A DNA stretch of 64,000 nucleotides from NCBI GenBank assembly GCA_009841255.1, contig VXMD01000081.1, forward strand, positions 1 to 64,000, in the 5' to 3' direction. The position numbers were made by a program, and so were the translations under genes. Shown here one piece after another: positions 8,863 through 18,207 of the stretch. The notes under the pieces are model-generated. The model was given only the letters and a program-made list of their open reading frames with translations, was not told the DNA's origin and searched no databases. Position 1 is the first letter of the stretch. The number at the start of each line of letters is the position of its first letter. The DNA comes from Candidatus Poribacteria bacterium. GTDB taxonomy: Bacteria > Poribacteria > WGA-4E > WGA-3G.

Positions 8863-9852
8863 ATGAAATATAAACATTTTTTTCTCTCTGCTGTAGTGAG
8901 TGTCAGTTTACTAAGTGTAAGCATTTGTGGAATATGTGCCAAGGCTCCAGCAACAGCAAAAATAGCATTCTCATCGTGGCGTGATGGGAATTTGGACATT
9001 TATGTGATGAATCCTGATGGCAGCGAGGAAGTGCGACTCACCCACCACCGTGGAGCAGATTCTGGTCCGCAATGGTCTCCGACAGGCGAACAAATCCTTT
9101 TCGTTTCTAACCGGTGGCAGCGTGCTTGGGGTCCATGGGATCTATATCTAATGGATGCAGATGGTTCTAATGTACGACGCGTATTTGAGAAAGAAGCAGA
9201 CAGAGACGGTCCGACATGGTCGCCGGATGGCAAACAGATTGCCTACAGTCGCTGGGACGGAGGAGAGTTCTTTATCTATATTGCACCCATAGATGGTAAA
9301 AAAGAGGAACGCGTTGCGATCGGCTACTGGCCGATCTGGTCCCCGGATGGCACCGAGATTGCTTTTCTGACTGGGGCTTTAGATCGACCCAGACGCATCA
9401 CGCTGCTCAACCTGAAAACAAAAAAACAGAGGTTCCTTCCCTTTCCTCCTATGCCAATGTGGGTTCGGCATCCGGCATGGTCGCCAGAAGGAGATAGATT
9501 GGCGTTTGCGTGGTACAATCGCGTTGAGCTTCGAGTGGAAGAGTTTAAAGTAGAGACGATCTATATCGTCAATCGCGATGGTACAGGGCTTCAACAGATT
9601 ATTGAAGAAGGGAAGCGAGCTGTAGAGCCGGTGTGGTCTCCACGAGGAGATGCACTCATTTATAGTCAAGTGGATAAGAATAATACGCTGCAAATCTTCA
9701 AAGTTACGTTAGATGGCGATGAGCCAATGCAGCTCACCAATCTTAACTTCACGCATTTTGTAGGGGATTGGTTCGATCCAGCGTTCGCATTGCCAGTTGC
9801 ACCGCAACCCCAATTATTAACAACACAGTGGGGAGAGGTGAAAACGAAGTAG
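8863..9852 (+). CDS. exported TolB-like (PD40) beta-propeller with C-terminal WG tag, copy 1
   Basis: 329 residues from the ATG at 8863, chosen because GAAGGGG lies five bases upstream and because MKYKHFFLSAVVSVSLLS is a proper signal peptide; the ATG at 8833 would overlap the promoter. The mature part is a WD40-like PD40 propeller: repeats DIYVMNPDGSEEVRLT, PQWSPTGEQILFVS, DLYLMDADGSNVRR, PTWSPDGKQIAYS, PIWSPDGTEIAF, PAWSPEGDRLAF and PVWSPRGDALIYS. The family mediates protein contacts in the periplasm. It ends LTTQWGEVKTK, the shared C-terminal tag. A very similar paralogue follows in the same direction. No Tol-Pal genes are nearby, so this is not TolB itself. Confidence 0.85.
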   Translation: MKYKHFFLSAVVSVSLLSVSICGICAKAPATAKIAFSSWRDGNLDIYVMNPDGSEEVRLTHHRGADSGPQWSPTGEQILFVSNRWQRAWGPWDLYLMDADGSNVRRVFEKEADRDGPTWSPDGKQIAYSRWDGGEFFIYIAPIDGKKEERVAIGYWPIWSPDGTEIAFLTGALDRPRRITLLNLKTKKQRFLPFPPMPMWVRHPAWSPEGDRLAFAWYNRVELRVEEFKVETIYIVNRDGTGLQQIIEEGKRAVEPVWSPRGDALIYSQVDKNNTLQIFKVTLDGDEPMQLTNLNFTHFVGDWFDPAFALPVAPQPQLLTTQWGEVKTK

Positions 9853-9937
9853 CTGCTGTTTGCAGTGCATCCGAAGATTTATCGTTGGGTTGGTGTGTGA
9901 CACTCCGAATTGTAATTGTCTTGTGATGAGGTCTTCC

Positions 9938-10933
9938 GTGAAACGTAAATGTTTTTTCCTATTTTTTCTGCTAAGTGTAGCCGCATTAGACATAAGTGTT
10001 TATGAGGTTTGGGCGGAGGCTCCACCGACTGCGAAGATCGCGTATTCGTCATGGCGTGATGGGAATATGGACATCTATCTGATGAACCCGGATGGCAGTG
10101 AGGAGGTGCGACTCACACACCATCGTGCTGCAGATGCCGGTCCGAAATGGTCTCCGACCGGCGAAAAAATTCTTTTCGTCTCTAACCGCGGACAACGTGC
10201 TTGGGGGACTTGGGATCTATATCTGATGGGTGCGGATGGATCGAATGTGCGACGGGTGTTTGAGAAGGAGGCGGCAAGAGATTATCCAACATGGTCCCCA
10301 GATGGTAAGCAGATTGCTTATGACCGCTGGGAGCAGGGCAAGTTCTTTATCTTCATCGCGCCAATAGAGGGTAAAAAAGAGGAGCGTGTAGCACTTGGCA
10401 GTCAACCTGCATGGTCACCCAATGGCACGGAGATAGCCTTTATTGTAGGACCCGCGAGGGATCCCAAACGGTTTAGTCTGTTAGATGTGCGGACACGTAA
10501 ACACAAATTTTTCTTCCCACCCAAGGGACCCGCATGGGTTCGGCATCCGGCATGGTCACCGGAAGGAGATAGATTGGCGTTTGCGTGGTACAATCGCGTT
10601 GAGCTTCGGCGAGAGGACGCTCACATTGAAACGATCTATATTCTAAATCGCGGCAGTATGGAAACCCAACAGATTGTTGGTGAAGTAGGGGATGCTGCTG
10701 TTAATCCGGTATGGTCCCCACGAGGGGACGAGCTTCTTTATGAACAGTTCGATACAAACAACGGGGTCTTGCAAATCTTCAAAGTTGCAGTGAACGGCGG
10801 ACCTCCGATGCGACTCACCAACCCTAACGCTTCGCATTTTTTAGGGGATTGGTTCGATCCAGCGTTCGCATTGCCGGTTTCACCGCAACCCCAATTGGCA
10901 ACAGAGATATGGGGACGCGTAAAGCAACAGTAG
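9938..10933 (+). CDS. exported TolB-like (PD40) beta-propeller with C-terminal WG tag, copy 2
   Basis: Tandem paralogue of the preceding gene, 331 residues from a GTG at 9938. That start has GAGG upstream and gives a signal peptide beginning (M)KRKCFFLFFLLSVAALDI; an ATG at 9926 is in frame but lacks a ribosome site. The propeller repeats align one to one with copy 1 (DIYLMNPDGSEEVRLT, PTWSPDGKQIAYD, PAWSPEGDRLAF), and whole stretches such as the AFAWYNRVELR region are identical. It ends LATEIWGRVKQQ, so the tag has diverged at most positions but keeps W-G-x-[IV]-K. Recent tandem duplication. Role beyond protein or ligand binding outside the cytoplasm is unknown. Confidence 0.83.
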   Translation: MKRKCFFLFFLLSVAALDISVYEVWAEAPPTAKIAYSSWRDGNMDIYLMNPDGSEEVRLTHHRAADAGPKWSPTGEKILFVSNRGQRAWGTWDLYLMGADGSNVRRVFEKEAARDYPTWSPDGKQIAYDRWEQGKFFIFIAPIEGKKEERVALGSQPAWSPNGTEIAFIVGPARDPKRFSLLDVRTRKHKFFFPPKGPAWVRHPAWSPEGDRLAFAWYNRVELRREDAHIETIYILNRGSMETQQIVGEVGDAAVNPVWSPRGDELLYEQFDTNNGVLQIFKVAVNGGPPMRLTNPNASHFLGDWFDPAFALPVSPQPQLATEIWGRVKQQ

Positions 10934-10971
10934 TTATTTTGTGATTAGTTAAACCGCCTCTGTTCCGGGGT

Positions 10972-12438
10972 TTACCGCTCCCGTTCTGAAACCAGTAGAT
11001 CAAACGAATTGCTCTGCCATCCGCCTTCCATAACGATATTATCCCCCGTTTCGCGTAAGCGATTGACCATGCGCTCTTTCATACGGCGGAGGACATGCTT
11101 ATAACCCAGGTGGTTCGCCACGTTATGGAGTTCGTGGGGATCACTTTTCATGTCATAGAGTTCGTCCTCACTGTATGGGTTATAGACGTATTTCCACGAA
11201 TCTGTCCGCACCATCCTGACAGAGGCAAGCGTCGGTTCATACCCGTGAAATTCGGCGAACACGTCATCGGGCCAATCCTCCACATTTTCTCCTTGCAACA
11301 GAGGCACAATCGACCTACCGTCAAGCCCCAGCGAAGCTTGCGAGCCGATATTGGGACGTTCGGGCATCTTTGCACCGCCGAGTTCCAAAAACGTCGGCAT
11401 GAGATCCACAAGGTTCACGAATTCATCACACGTCGTTCCGGGTGATGTCGTGCCGGGGTATCGGATGACGAGCGGAATGTGGTGTGTCTCCTCGTACATG
11501 TGGAACCCCTTATTGAAAAGCCGATGGCTGCCGAGCATATCGCCGTGGTCGGTTGAAAAGATGACGACGGTATTTTCGGATAAACCGTTCGCCTCAAGAC
11601 AGTCGAGAATTCGCCGCACCTGATCATCGATGAAGGTACAGTATCCCCAATAAGCCGCGATGACTTTCTGCCAATCCGGCCACGTCAGATGGCTGGCGTT
11701 CCACCGAAGCATCTCCTTCTGCTGGATGAGGGGTTTGTTGATGAACTGTTCGTCAAAGTTGCCCCACCGTTCAACGGTATCCGGATCGTACATCGTGTCG
11801 TAAGGTTCTGGTACAGCGTACGGGAAGTGCGGTCCGAAGAAATTCGCAGCAATCATAAAGGGTTGTTCAGAATCTGAATAACCGTTGATGCGTTCAATCG
11901 TTTTGTCTGCGGTCCACGTTTCCATTGTCCGTTCAGCCGGAAGTGGGTGTCTCCCATAGAAAGGTGCCTCGCCGCCCCACTCATACGGTTGGACAGCATC
12001 CCTATCAATTCGGAAATCGATTCCATCCTCGCGGAGCCACTGATGCCACTCGCGATAGGGGTGCCACTTATCGTAACCCCAAAACTCCGTGTCGCCTTCC
12101 TTTGCGAGATGCCACTTACCGATGCAGCTGACCCGATAACCTGCCGCGCTAAGGAGTTTCGGATACGCTGGTTTGTCAAGAATCTGGTTCGCAAACACAG
12201 CGTTGAAATTGCCCATATTTGACAACTGTCCGTGATTGTGGGGATAGAGTCCGGTGAGTAGAGACCCACGCGCCGGTGAACAGAGCGCGATAGGAGTATA
12301 AGCATTGGTGAACCGCATACCTGTTGCAGCGATTTCATCGATAGCAGGTGTTCTGCAAATCGGTGCGCCGTTGCAACCGAGTGAATCGAAACGTTGTTGG
12401 TCGGTGAGAAGAAAGAGAATATTGGGAGATTGTGCCAT
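10972..12438 (-). CDS. Cys-type (formylglycine) sulfatase
   Basis: 488 residues, type I sulfatase/alkaline phosphatase superfamily. The N-terminal PNILFLLTDQQR supplies the first metal Asp. The signature CSPARG (Cys53 to Arg57) is the site where Cys is converted to formylglycine. A second metal motif, STDHGDMLGSH, lies near residue 290. The C-terminal EDELYDMKSDPHELHNV is typical of arylsulfatase-A-like enzymes. No signal peptide is seen, so a cytoplasmic site is likely, unusual for polysaccharide sulfatases. No maturase (anSME or FGE) is in the window. Translation starts from the fixed CGCAAGG-type leader. The substrate (sulfated sugar or choline-O-sulfate type) is not determinable. Confidence 0.9.
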   Translation of the reverse strand: MAQSPNILFLLTDQQRFDSLGCNGAPICRTPAIDEIAATGMRFTNAYTPIALCSPARGSLLTGLYPHNHGQLSNMGNFNAVFANQILDKPAYPKLLSAAGYRVSCIGKWHLAKEGDTEFWGYDKWHPYREWHQWLREDGIDFRIDRDAVQPYEWGGEAPFYGRHPLPAERTMETWTADKTIERINGYSDSEQPFMIAANFFGPHFPYAVPEPYDTMYDPDTVERWGNFDEQFINKPLIQQKEMLRWNASHLTWPDWQKVIAAYWGYCTFIDDQVRRILDCLEANGLSENTVVIFSTDHGDMLGSHRLFNKGFHMYEETHHIPLVIRYPGTTSPGTTCDEFVNLVDLMPTFLELGGAKMPERPNIGSQASLGLDGRSIVPLLQGENVEDWPDDVFAEFHGYEPTLASVRMVRTDSWKYVYNPYSEDELYDMKSDPHELHNVANHLGYKHVLRRMKERMVNRLRETGDNIVMEGGWQSNSFDLLVSERER

Positions 12439-12456
12439 TTTTTAATTATTCCTTGC
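12439..12456 (-). promoter_or_regulatory. conserved GCAAGG leader abutting ATG (sulfatase)
   Basis: Minus strand: GCAAGG, then AATAATTAAAAA (12 bases), then ATG. The preceding two bases differ from CC in the other copies, but the spacing is identical. Confidence 0.5.
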
Positions 12457-12486
12457 AAAGTGGAGAGCAGTCCAGGAGCGCCATAG

Positions 12487-12972
12487 TTAAAAGGGGGCGG
12501 ATACGATGGCGATATTCTTCGGTCCCTTGAAGTCGAGTTCAATTCGTTCAAACTGGACCGAATGTCGCCGATAGAAATCCTCAATTGCTGTCAACAACTC
12601 GTATTGCCCCCGCCGTTCTTCATCCCAGAAGTTGCAACACGGGATTATCACAGCGGGTCGAACCAGTGCTGCCTCTCCTAATTCACGCAATGCACCGTCG
12701 GGATGAAGTCCAACCAACAGGTCATAGTAATCTGCCATATTGGGATCAAACTGCTCGGGACGGTGGTCGATACCTTTGAGGACTGTGCGGCGCGGATCAA
12801 TGAGTTCGCAGTCAAAGTTTTTCTTTTTCGTGAGAAGGCGGGTTAATATCCCCTTCCCACCCGCAACATCGGCAATAGCGTGGATTGTATTGCCGTATCG
12901 CGCTGCAATGAAATCGGCGACAACTTCAAATCGCTGGGGGTCGCCGTACACCGGGTGCTGTTTTCTACTCAT
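12487..12972 (-). CDS. small SAM-dependent methyltransferase-like protein
   Basis: 161 residues. IADVAGGKGILT at about 33-44 fits methyltransferase motif I (glycine-rich SAM loop), followed by an acidic CELIDPRR at motif II, and LLVGLHPDGA plus AVIIPCCNFWDE as in RNA- or small-molecule methyltransferases whose post-II loop reads VGLHPD. There is no clear target-recognition domain. Its ATG overlaps the stop of the upstream M29 peptidase by four bases (ATGA), so the two are translationally coupled; the sulfatase follows 48 bases downstream. Methyltransferase fold likely, substrate unknown. Confidence 0.65.
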   Translation of the reverse strand: MSRKQHPVYGDPQRFEVVADFIAARYGNTIHAIADVAGGKGILTRLLTKKKNFDCELIDPRRTVLKGIDHRPEQFDPNMADYYDLLVGLHPDGALRELGEAALVRPAVIIPCCNFWDEERRGQYELLTAIEDFYRRHSVQFERIELDFKGPKNIAIVSAPF

Positions 12973-14081
12973 TTCAAATTCTCTGGATTCAACGCTTCCA
13001 ATTCAGGATGAACGAATCGTCCGTCCTTCCGAATAAGGTTTCCGTCGAAGTACATCTCTCCGCCACCGTGCTCCGGGGTCTGTATCATAACCATATCCCA
13101 ATGGACAGCGGAACGGACACTGTTGTCCGCCTCCTCGTAAGCCTGACCGGGCGTGAAGTGGAACGAGCCAGCGATCTTTTCGTCGAACAGGATATCGAGC
13201 ATCGGATTCTTGATGTAAGGGTTGAAGGCGATGGAAAACTCACCGATATACCGCGCCCCCTCGTCAGTATCGAGAATATCGTTCAATCTTTCGGTGTTAT
13301 TCGCCGTTGCCTCAACGATTTTACCGTTTTCAAAGCGGAGTCGAATGTCCGTAAAGGTTGTTCCCTGATAGATTGTGGGTGTGTTGAAATGGATCGTACC
13401 ATTGACGGAATCTCGCACAGGTGCGGTGAAACATTCCCCATCGGGAATATTCTTTTCCCCAGCACAGGGGATCACAGGAATATCCTTGATACTGAACCGG
13501 AGATCGGTATCTTCACCGAGGATGTGAACTTCGTCTGTTTCTTCCATCAGAGACTTGAGGGGTCCCATTGCCCGTTCCATTCGGCTATAGTCGAGCGTGC
13601 AAACGTCGAAATAGTAGTCCTCGAACGCCTCTGTGCTCATCTGTGCCTGCTGTGCCATTGCCGGATAGGGCCATCGGAGAACGACCCATTTGGTGCGTGG
13701 CACACGGATATCGTTGAGCGGGCGTATCCAATACTTTTGATAGCGTTGCATCGCCGCCGCTGGGACATCAGACAGTTCTGTGATGTTGTGGCTCCCACGA
13801 ATACCGATATACGCCTGTACCTTTTTTATCCGATATGTTTCGTATTCACCGATCAGTTTTATGCCGGCATCATCTCCGTTGAGAATAATTTCACGTTGGA
13901 TGCGGTTCTGTTTGAGTTCCACGAGGGGGATCCCACCGGCTTTCCGCACGGCTCGGATGAGGGCAATGACCATCTCTTGTGGGATATCGATACCTTCAAT
14001 GAGCGTAAAATCGCCGGGTTGGATTTTCGTGGAATGGGTCGTAAGAACATTTGCGAGTTTATCAAGTCGTGGATCGTGCAT
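12969..14081 (-). CDS. M29-family (thermophilic-type) metallo-aminopeptidase
   Basis: 370 residues, close to AmpS/PepS (about 410). Visible family features: N-terminal LIEGIDIPQEMVIALIRAV, central SVNGTIHFNTPT and GKIVEATA, IGEFSIAFNP, and the metal-ligand segment GSFHFTPGQAYEEADN followed by HWDMV near 332. Family enzymes bind two Zn/Co ions with Glu, His and Asp ligands of these segments and release N-terminal residues in the cytoplasm. GAGGTAGGT precedes the ATG. Coupled by a four-base overlap to the downstream methyltransferase-like gene. Confidence 0.85.
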   Translation of the reverse strand: MHDPRLDKLANVLTTHSTKIQPGDFTLIEGIDIPQEMVIALIRAVRKAGGIPLVELKQNRIQREIILNGDDAGIKLIGEYETYRIKKVQAYIGIRGSHNITELSDVPAAAMQRYQKYWIRPLNDIRVPRTKWVVLRWPYPAMAQQAQMSTEAFEDYYFDVCTLDYSRMERAMGPLKSLMEETDEVHILGEDTDLRFSIKDIPVIPCAGEKNIPDGECFTAPVRDSVNGTIHFNTPTIYQGTTFTDIRLRFENGKIVEATANNTERLNDILDTDEGARYIGEFSIAFNPYIKNPMLDILFDEKIAGSFHFTPGQAYEEADNSVRSAVHWDMVMIQTPEHGGGEMYFDGNLIRKDGRFVHPELEALNPENLK

Positions 14082-14153
14082 ACCTACCTCAGAAGTGGTT
14101 GCAATTGAATATGAAAAAATTATAAGAATTCAAAAGCAAATTTTGTAAGATGT

Positions 14154-14759
14154 TCAATCTTTCACATCGTTCGTTTGATTTAGGGCGTTTTCCTCCAAAA
14201 CAACTTTTACTGTGTCCGTGAGGGATGTCCACCCCATCCTATTCTTTCGGATGCGTAACAGGTGTGTGTTACCTGGTGTGTCGTTTGCACCTAACCCGGG
14301 TTCGATAATCTCTGTGTGTGGATCCTGTTCAAGCCGCTTGGCCAGTCTATTTTCCAAGCGTTCAGCGGACCGGATGGCAAAGATGTTGACGAGTTCCGCC
14401 GATGACAGATCCAAGAGAAAATCGACGTTCCAGTGTAAGGTTTTACCGCGTTTTGGGAGTAAGTCGCGAGGTCCCAAGCCGCGTTCACTGAATCGGTTTA
14501 TCATTTTTTCTCGGATAGGATGCGGTGGTTTATCACCGCTCCGCGTTGCGTGCCGGATAAGGCGTCGTGCCAATGAAGTCGCTCCCTTCTCTGAAAGTGC
14601 AGAGCCGATGTAAATATAATCACCAGCAGGCAGTAAAATACGTTTCCCTTTCTTGAACCTACCGAATTTTAATGTGGTATTTTTTTTAAGGTGAATCCGT
14701 AAGAAATACGTTCCAGCCTGTGAATCATCGCCGATTATAACAATACTTGGGATTTCCAT
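14154..14759 (-). CDS. DUF123 (GIY-YIG-like) family protein
   Basis: 201 residues. Conserved DUF123 features: GTYFLRIHL at 16-24, GDYIYIGSALS near 47 (the GIY-YIG-like tyrosines), LARRLIRH near 62, and WNVDFLLD near 110. DUF123 proteins are often fused or linked to endonuclease III; here the gene is free-standing and the C-terminal 80 residues carry the usual cysteine-poor tail (GLGANDTPGNTHLLRI). Possible DNA-processing role; activity unproven. A plus-strand gene starts 170 bases away in divergent orientation. Confidence 0.7.
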   Translation of the reverse strand: MEIPSIVIIGDDSQAGTYFLRIHLKKNTTLKFGRFKKGKRILLPAGDYIYIGSALSEKGATSLARRLIRHATRSGDKPPHPIREKMINRFSERGLGPRDLLPKRGKTLHWNVDFLLDLSSAELVNIFAIRSAERLENRLAKRLEQDPHTEIIEPGLGANDTPGNTHLLRIRKNRMGWTSLTDTVKVVLEENALNQTNDVKD

Positions 14760-14929
14760 CGCTCCAACTTATACCCATTTAATCTTGGCATTAGTCTATC
14801 ACAATTTGGAATAGATAGCAAGTTTTGGCTTGTAAGATTTGGAGTATTGAAACAAAAGTGAAAATCTATTAGAATGGTGTTCAGACAGAAAAGGAAGTTT
14901 ATTTTTCCATGATCTCTGGAGGTAATTTG

Positions 14930-15940
14930 ATGAAAGGTTTATCTCTGCTGCTTTACTTAGTGTTAAGTGTTGTCTTGTTATACGGAGCGGTTTGCCCTAC
15001 TATTCTGGCAGAATCCCCGAAAACTGCCAAAATCGCGTTTGTGTCCGCCCGTGATTTTAACCGCGAGATTTACCTGATGAATCCCGATGGGAGCGAACAG
15101 GTGAACTTAACGAAAAATCTGGCAGATGACCTCTTTCCTGCTTGGTCCCCGGCTGGCGAACGGATTTTATTCGTGTCCGATCGCGATGGCGTGCGCGATT
15201 TATATCTCATGGATGCTGATGGCAGGAACGTAGAGAAAGTATTCAAACAGAGTGCACGCAGAGAGCACCCAACGTGGGCACCCGATGGCAAACAGATTGC
15301 TTACGAGCGGGGTGGATTTATCTATATCGCTACAATAGGCAAGCAAACAGAAGAATTGGTTGCCGACGGTTTTGATCCGGCGTGGTCGCCTGATGGTAGG
15401 GAGATTGCTTTGACATTAAATCCTTTTGGGTCCCATCGGCTTATCCTCCTCAACATTCACACGGGGCGGCACAGGCAAGTGCTTCCGCAGGAGGTCTTTG
15501 CATGGCAGGCAGAGCCGGCATGGGCAGTTACGAGCGACAAACTCTCTTTTTCTTGGAATAAGAATCCGCTTCCAGCCCCACCGGATGCCAAGCCCGGAAA
15601 ACCTTTCCCCGTCCCACCGGAATGGTTAGATCAGGAAACAATTTACATTGTGAATCGCGATGGAACGGACGTGCAGCAAATTGTTAAGGAAGCCGGTCCG
15701 GAAGCACATAACCCCGTCTGGTCTCCGCTCGGAGATGAAATCGTTTATACACAAGAGATTAAGGGTCGCTTCCAACTCTTTAAAATCGGTTTGGAAAGCC
15801 GAGTGGTAACACAACTTACACATATTGGGGCAATATATCAGGCGAACGCGTTAGCCGATTGGTTCGATCCTATAACATTGGATGTATTGCCGCAACCGCG
15901 ACTGCTATCCATCGAGTGGGGGAAAATAAAAAAGAGGTAG
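14930..15940 (+). CDS. exported TolB-like (PD40) beta-propeller with C-terminal WG tag, copy 3
   Basis: 336 residues from the ATG at 14930, which has GGAGGT six bases upstream; an ATG 21 bases earlier lacks a ribosome site. Signal peptide MKGLSLLLYLVLSVVLLYG. Repeats EIYLMNPDGSEQVNLT, PAWSPAGERILFVS, DLYLMDADGRNVEK, PTWAPDGKQIAYE, PAWSPDGREIAL and PVWSPLGDEIVYT form the propeller. A proline-rich loop (NPLPAPPDAKPGKPFPVPP) at about 220-238 is specific to this copy. It ends LLSIEWGKIKKR, the shared tag. More distant from copies 1 and 2 than they are from each other, so the duplication is older. Confidence 0.84.
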   Translation: MKGLSLLLYLVLSVVLLYGAVCPTILAESPKTAKIAFVSARDFNREIYLMNPDGSEQVNLTKNLADDLFPAWSPAGERILFVSDRDGVRDLYLMDADGRNVEKVFKQSARREHPTWAPDGKQIAYERGGFIYIATIGKQTEELVADGFDPAWSPDGREIALTLNPFGSHRLILLNIHTGRHRQVLPQEVFAWQAEPAWAVTSDKLSFSWNKNPLPAPPDAKPGKPFPVPPEWLDQETIYIVNRDGTDVQQIVKEAGPEAHNPVWSPLGDEIVYTQEIKGRFQLFKIGLESRVVTQLTHIGAIYQANALADWFDPITLDVLPQPRLLSIEWGKIKKR

Positions 15941-16001
15941 AACCAAAAGGAATCTATTTGAATAAAGTTCAGGTAAATATATTGGTGAGGTCATAAAGAT
16001 A

Positions 16002-18161
16002 ATGAAAGCACGTCAACTCTCTATTGGATATATTACGGTCATTGTGATGTTGGTGCTACATCTTCTGCCAGTCTGGGGTTTCACGTATTTCCCGACGCAG
16101 GATGGGTTAAGTCATATCTACAACTCATACGTGGTGAAGGAGTACCATAAACACGAAAACTACCGGTTACGCGAAGTCTACGAACTCAACGCCACGATCT
16201 TTCCGAACTGGACCTCCCACGCGCTCCTTGTCGTCCTGTTGTACGTCTTTCCGCCACTCATTTGTGAAAAGATAGTGCTTACGCTCTGTATCGGGCTCCT
16301 ACCGCTTTCCCTCTTCTATTTCCTCAACGGCATTGCAAAGAGAAACGTGGTTTTTGGACTGCTTGGGTTTATGTTTGCTTACAATTACCTACTTCACATG
16401 GGGTTTTACAACTTTGTTCTCAGCATGTCCCTGTTTTTCTTCACGATGGGCTACTGGTGGAGAATTAAAGATAAAATCCGATTAACTAACATCATAGTTA
16501 TATACATATTGCTATTGGTGACCTACCTCACCCACTATCACACTTATGCTTTGCTTGTGATGTCCCTGACGTTCTTTCCGCTTTTCTCATCGGGTTACGA
16601 GGTCCTACAAGGGGTATGGGGACATAGGGAACCATCACGACCCCTCAGGCAGCGATTTAAAGAGGGGATCCCGAAACTCAAACCTACACTGCCTTTCATA
16701 GGGAGTCTGATACCTGCTTATTTTATCATGTTCTCCTACTACTTCTACCTCGTCAATGAGCACGGAGGGAACAGCAACCATAAGGGCGTTGAATGGCTAA
16801 ACGACTATTTCTTCTCTATGAAGTCCTTAGTCGCTTTTCGAGATGATCATATATTGATCGGACGTGTGTTGTTGGTTTTTCTTGCTGTCGTCTTCCTATT
16901 CACGGTTATCAATAGAATTTGGCAGTGCTACCAATTTCATAAATCAGAGGAATGGAAAGAGACGGGCGAGCAGCTTTGGACACGCATTGTAACGCAAATG
17001 GATGGGTTCCTAATCATGGCAGTCTTCATCACCGCGATGTTTTACATAGCCCCTTGGTCGGGATACAGCGGCGGTTGGATAAATGACCGGTTCCATCTGT
17101 ACATATTTCTCGTGTTGCTTCCGTTCTTTGCTATCAACTGGCATCGGTACCTAAACTATGGAGTCGCTGGAATCATTGTCATCTTATCTTTATGGCATCT
17201 CGGTTACAATGTCCACACGTATACCTTATTGAATCGGGACATCGCTAAAGTCCACTCATCGATGGGTTTGTATGAAAAAAATACGATTCTTACGAGCGAA
17301 CCCGGGGAATGGAATGGCTTTTCAGATTCGCTCGGTTTTGAATCCAAGTATGTTGAACCCTTTGGGCATACCGAGTGTCTACTGGCAGTGAATATGGGGA
17401 TCGCTTATCTTGACAACTACGAGGCGAATACGGATCATTTTCCGTTGCGATATAAGCTGAAAGAATTGTCTGCTGACGGTGCCATCGTTAAAAAAGAATT
17501 GCCTGCTGACTACGCCATCATCTGGAGAACAGAATATGATGATGTTGCGGGTTTAGAGGAAGAATATGACCTTATCCATTCCAACGACTACCATCGGGTC
17601 TATCGTCGCAAACGCGTAGCACCGGATCCGCAAATATGGGGTGGAGGAACTGTACTTGCCTTTGATATGCAGCCTGAAGATGGACAGATAGCACCGGGAC
17701 ATATCCCCGTGTATACGGATACGGTTTACACTGATGGACAATACGGTTGGCTGACGGTGTCAGAACGGGAAGCCTTCAAAGGCGGGTCCGAAGTCCGACA
17801 GCCATACGGAGACAGCATATTGGGAAAAGAAGATGCGGTTTTTCGAGTAGCACTTCCCAACGGAACGTATGAAGTGACATGTCATTTCAGAGGGGGTGAA
17901 TCTGAATCGGATGAACCGTTAGAGATAGAGATATACCTTATTGCAAATGGTAAAAAGCAGATTCAGCGATTGCAAATTCCTGTCGGAACTGAGGCAATTG
18001 ATCAGCAGTACAACATTACGATTACTGATGAGCATTTAACCCAGGTGATATATATCCACAAAAAAACCAGATACAAAAAATGGGGTTGGAGCGGCTTTAC
18101 CATCGAATCGACCGATGGCACGCCGCGCTTCCGTATTCCCGAAGAAAATGAGGAACAATGA
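16002..18161 (+). CDS. polytopic membrane protein (GT-C glycosyltransferase-like) with C-terminal beta domain
   Basis: 719 residues. The first ~420 carry about ten hydrophobic segments. The loop after the first segment reads YFPTQDGLSHIYNSY, where the acidic residue sits where GT-C (PMT/ArnT-like) enzymes place a catalytic Asp; this is suggestive, not proof. Residues ~550-710 form a soluble domain: YGWLTVSEREAF, VFRVALPNGTYEVTCHF and a C-terminal WGWSGFTIESTDG resemble malectin or lyase-associated carbohydrate-binding modules. A lipid-linked sugar transferase that also binds glycan would fit. Downstream of the third TolB-like gene by 61 bases, same strand. Function inferred from architecture only. 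Confidence 0.6.
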   Translation: MKARQLSIGYITVIVMLVLHLLPVWGFTYFPTQDGLSHIYNSYVVKEYHKHENYRLREVYELNATIFPNWTSHALLVVLLYVFPPLICEKIVLTLCIGLLPLSLFYFLNGIAKRNVVFGLLGFMFAYNYLLHMGFYNFVLSMSLFFFTMGYWWRIKDKIRLTNIIVIYILLLVTYLTHYHTYALLVMSLTFFPLFSSGYEVLQGVWGHREPSRPLRQRFKEGIPKLKPTLPFIGSLIPAYFIMFSYYFYLVNEHGGNSNHKGVEWLNDYFFSMKSLVAFRDDHILIGRVLLVFLAVVFLFTVINRIWQCYQFHKSEEWKETGEQLWTRIVTQMDGFLIMAVFITAMFYIAPWSGYSGGWINDRFHLYIFLVLLPFFAINWHRYLNYGVAGIIVILSLWHLGYNVHTYTLLNRDIAKVHSSMGLYEKNTILTSEPGEWNGFSDSLGFESKYVEPFGHTECLLAVNMGIAYLDNYEANTDHFPLRYKLKELSADGAIVKKELPADYAIIWRTEYDDVAGLEEEYDLIHSNDYHRVYRRKRVAPDPQIWGGGTVLAFDMQPEDGQIAPGHIPVYTDTVYTDGQYGWLTVSEREAFKGGSEVRQPYGDSILGKEDAVFRVALPNGTYEVTCHFRGGESESDEPLEIEIYLIANGKKQIQRLQIPVGTEAIDQQYNITITDEHLTQVIYIHKKTRYKKWGWSGFTIESTDGTPRFRIPEENEEQ

Positions 18162-18207
18162 TTGGGTGAAATATCTGGTTTTCCTTTTAGGGTTTTGTGT
18201 GTCAGGT

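Noticed and set aside
13008-14108. 366-codon plus-strand frame
   Set aside because: Runs antisense to the M29 peptidase, which has full family motifs and a coupled neighbour.
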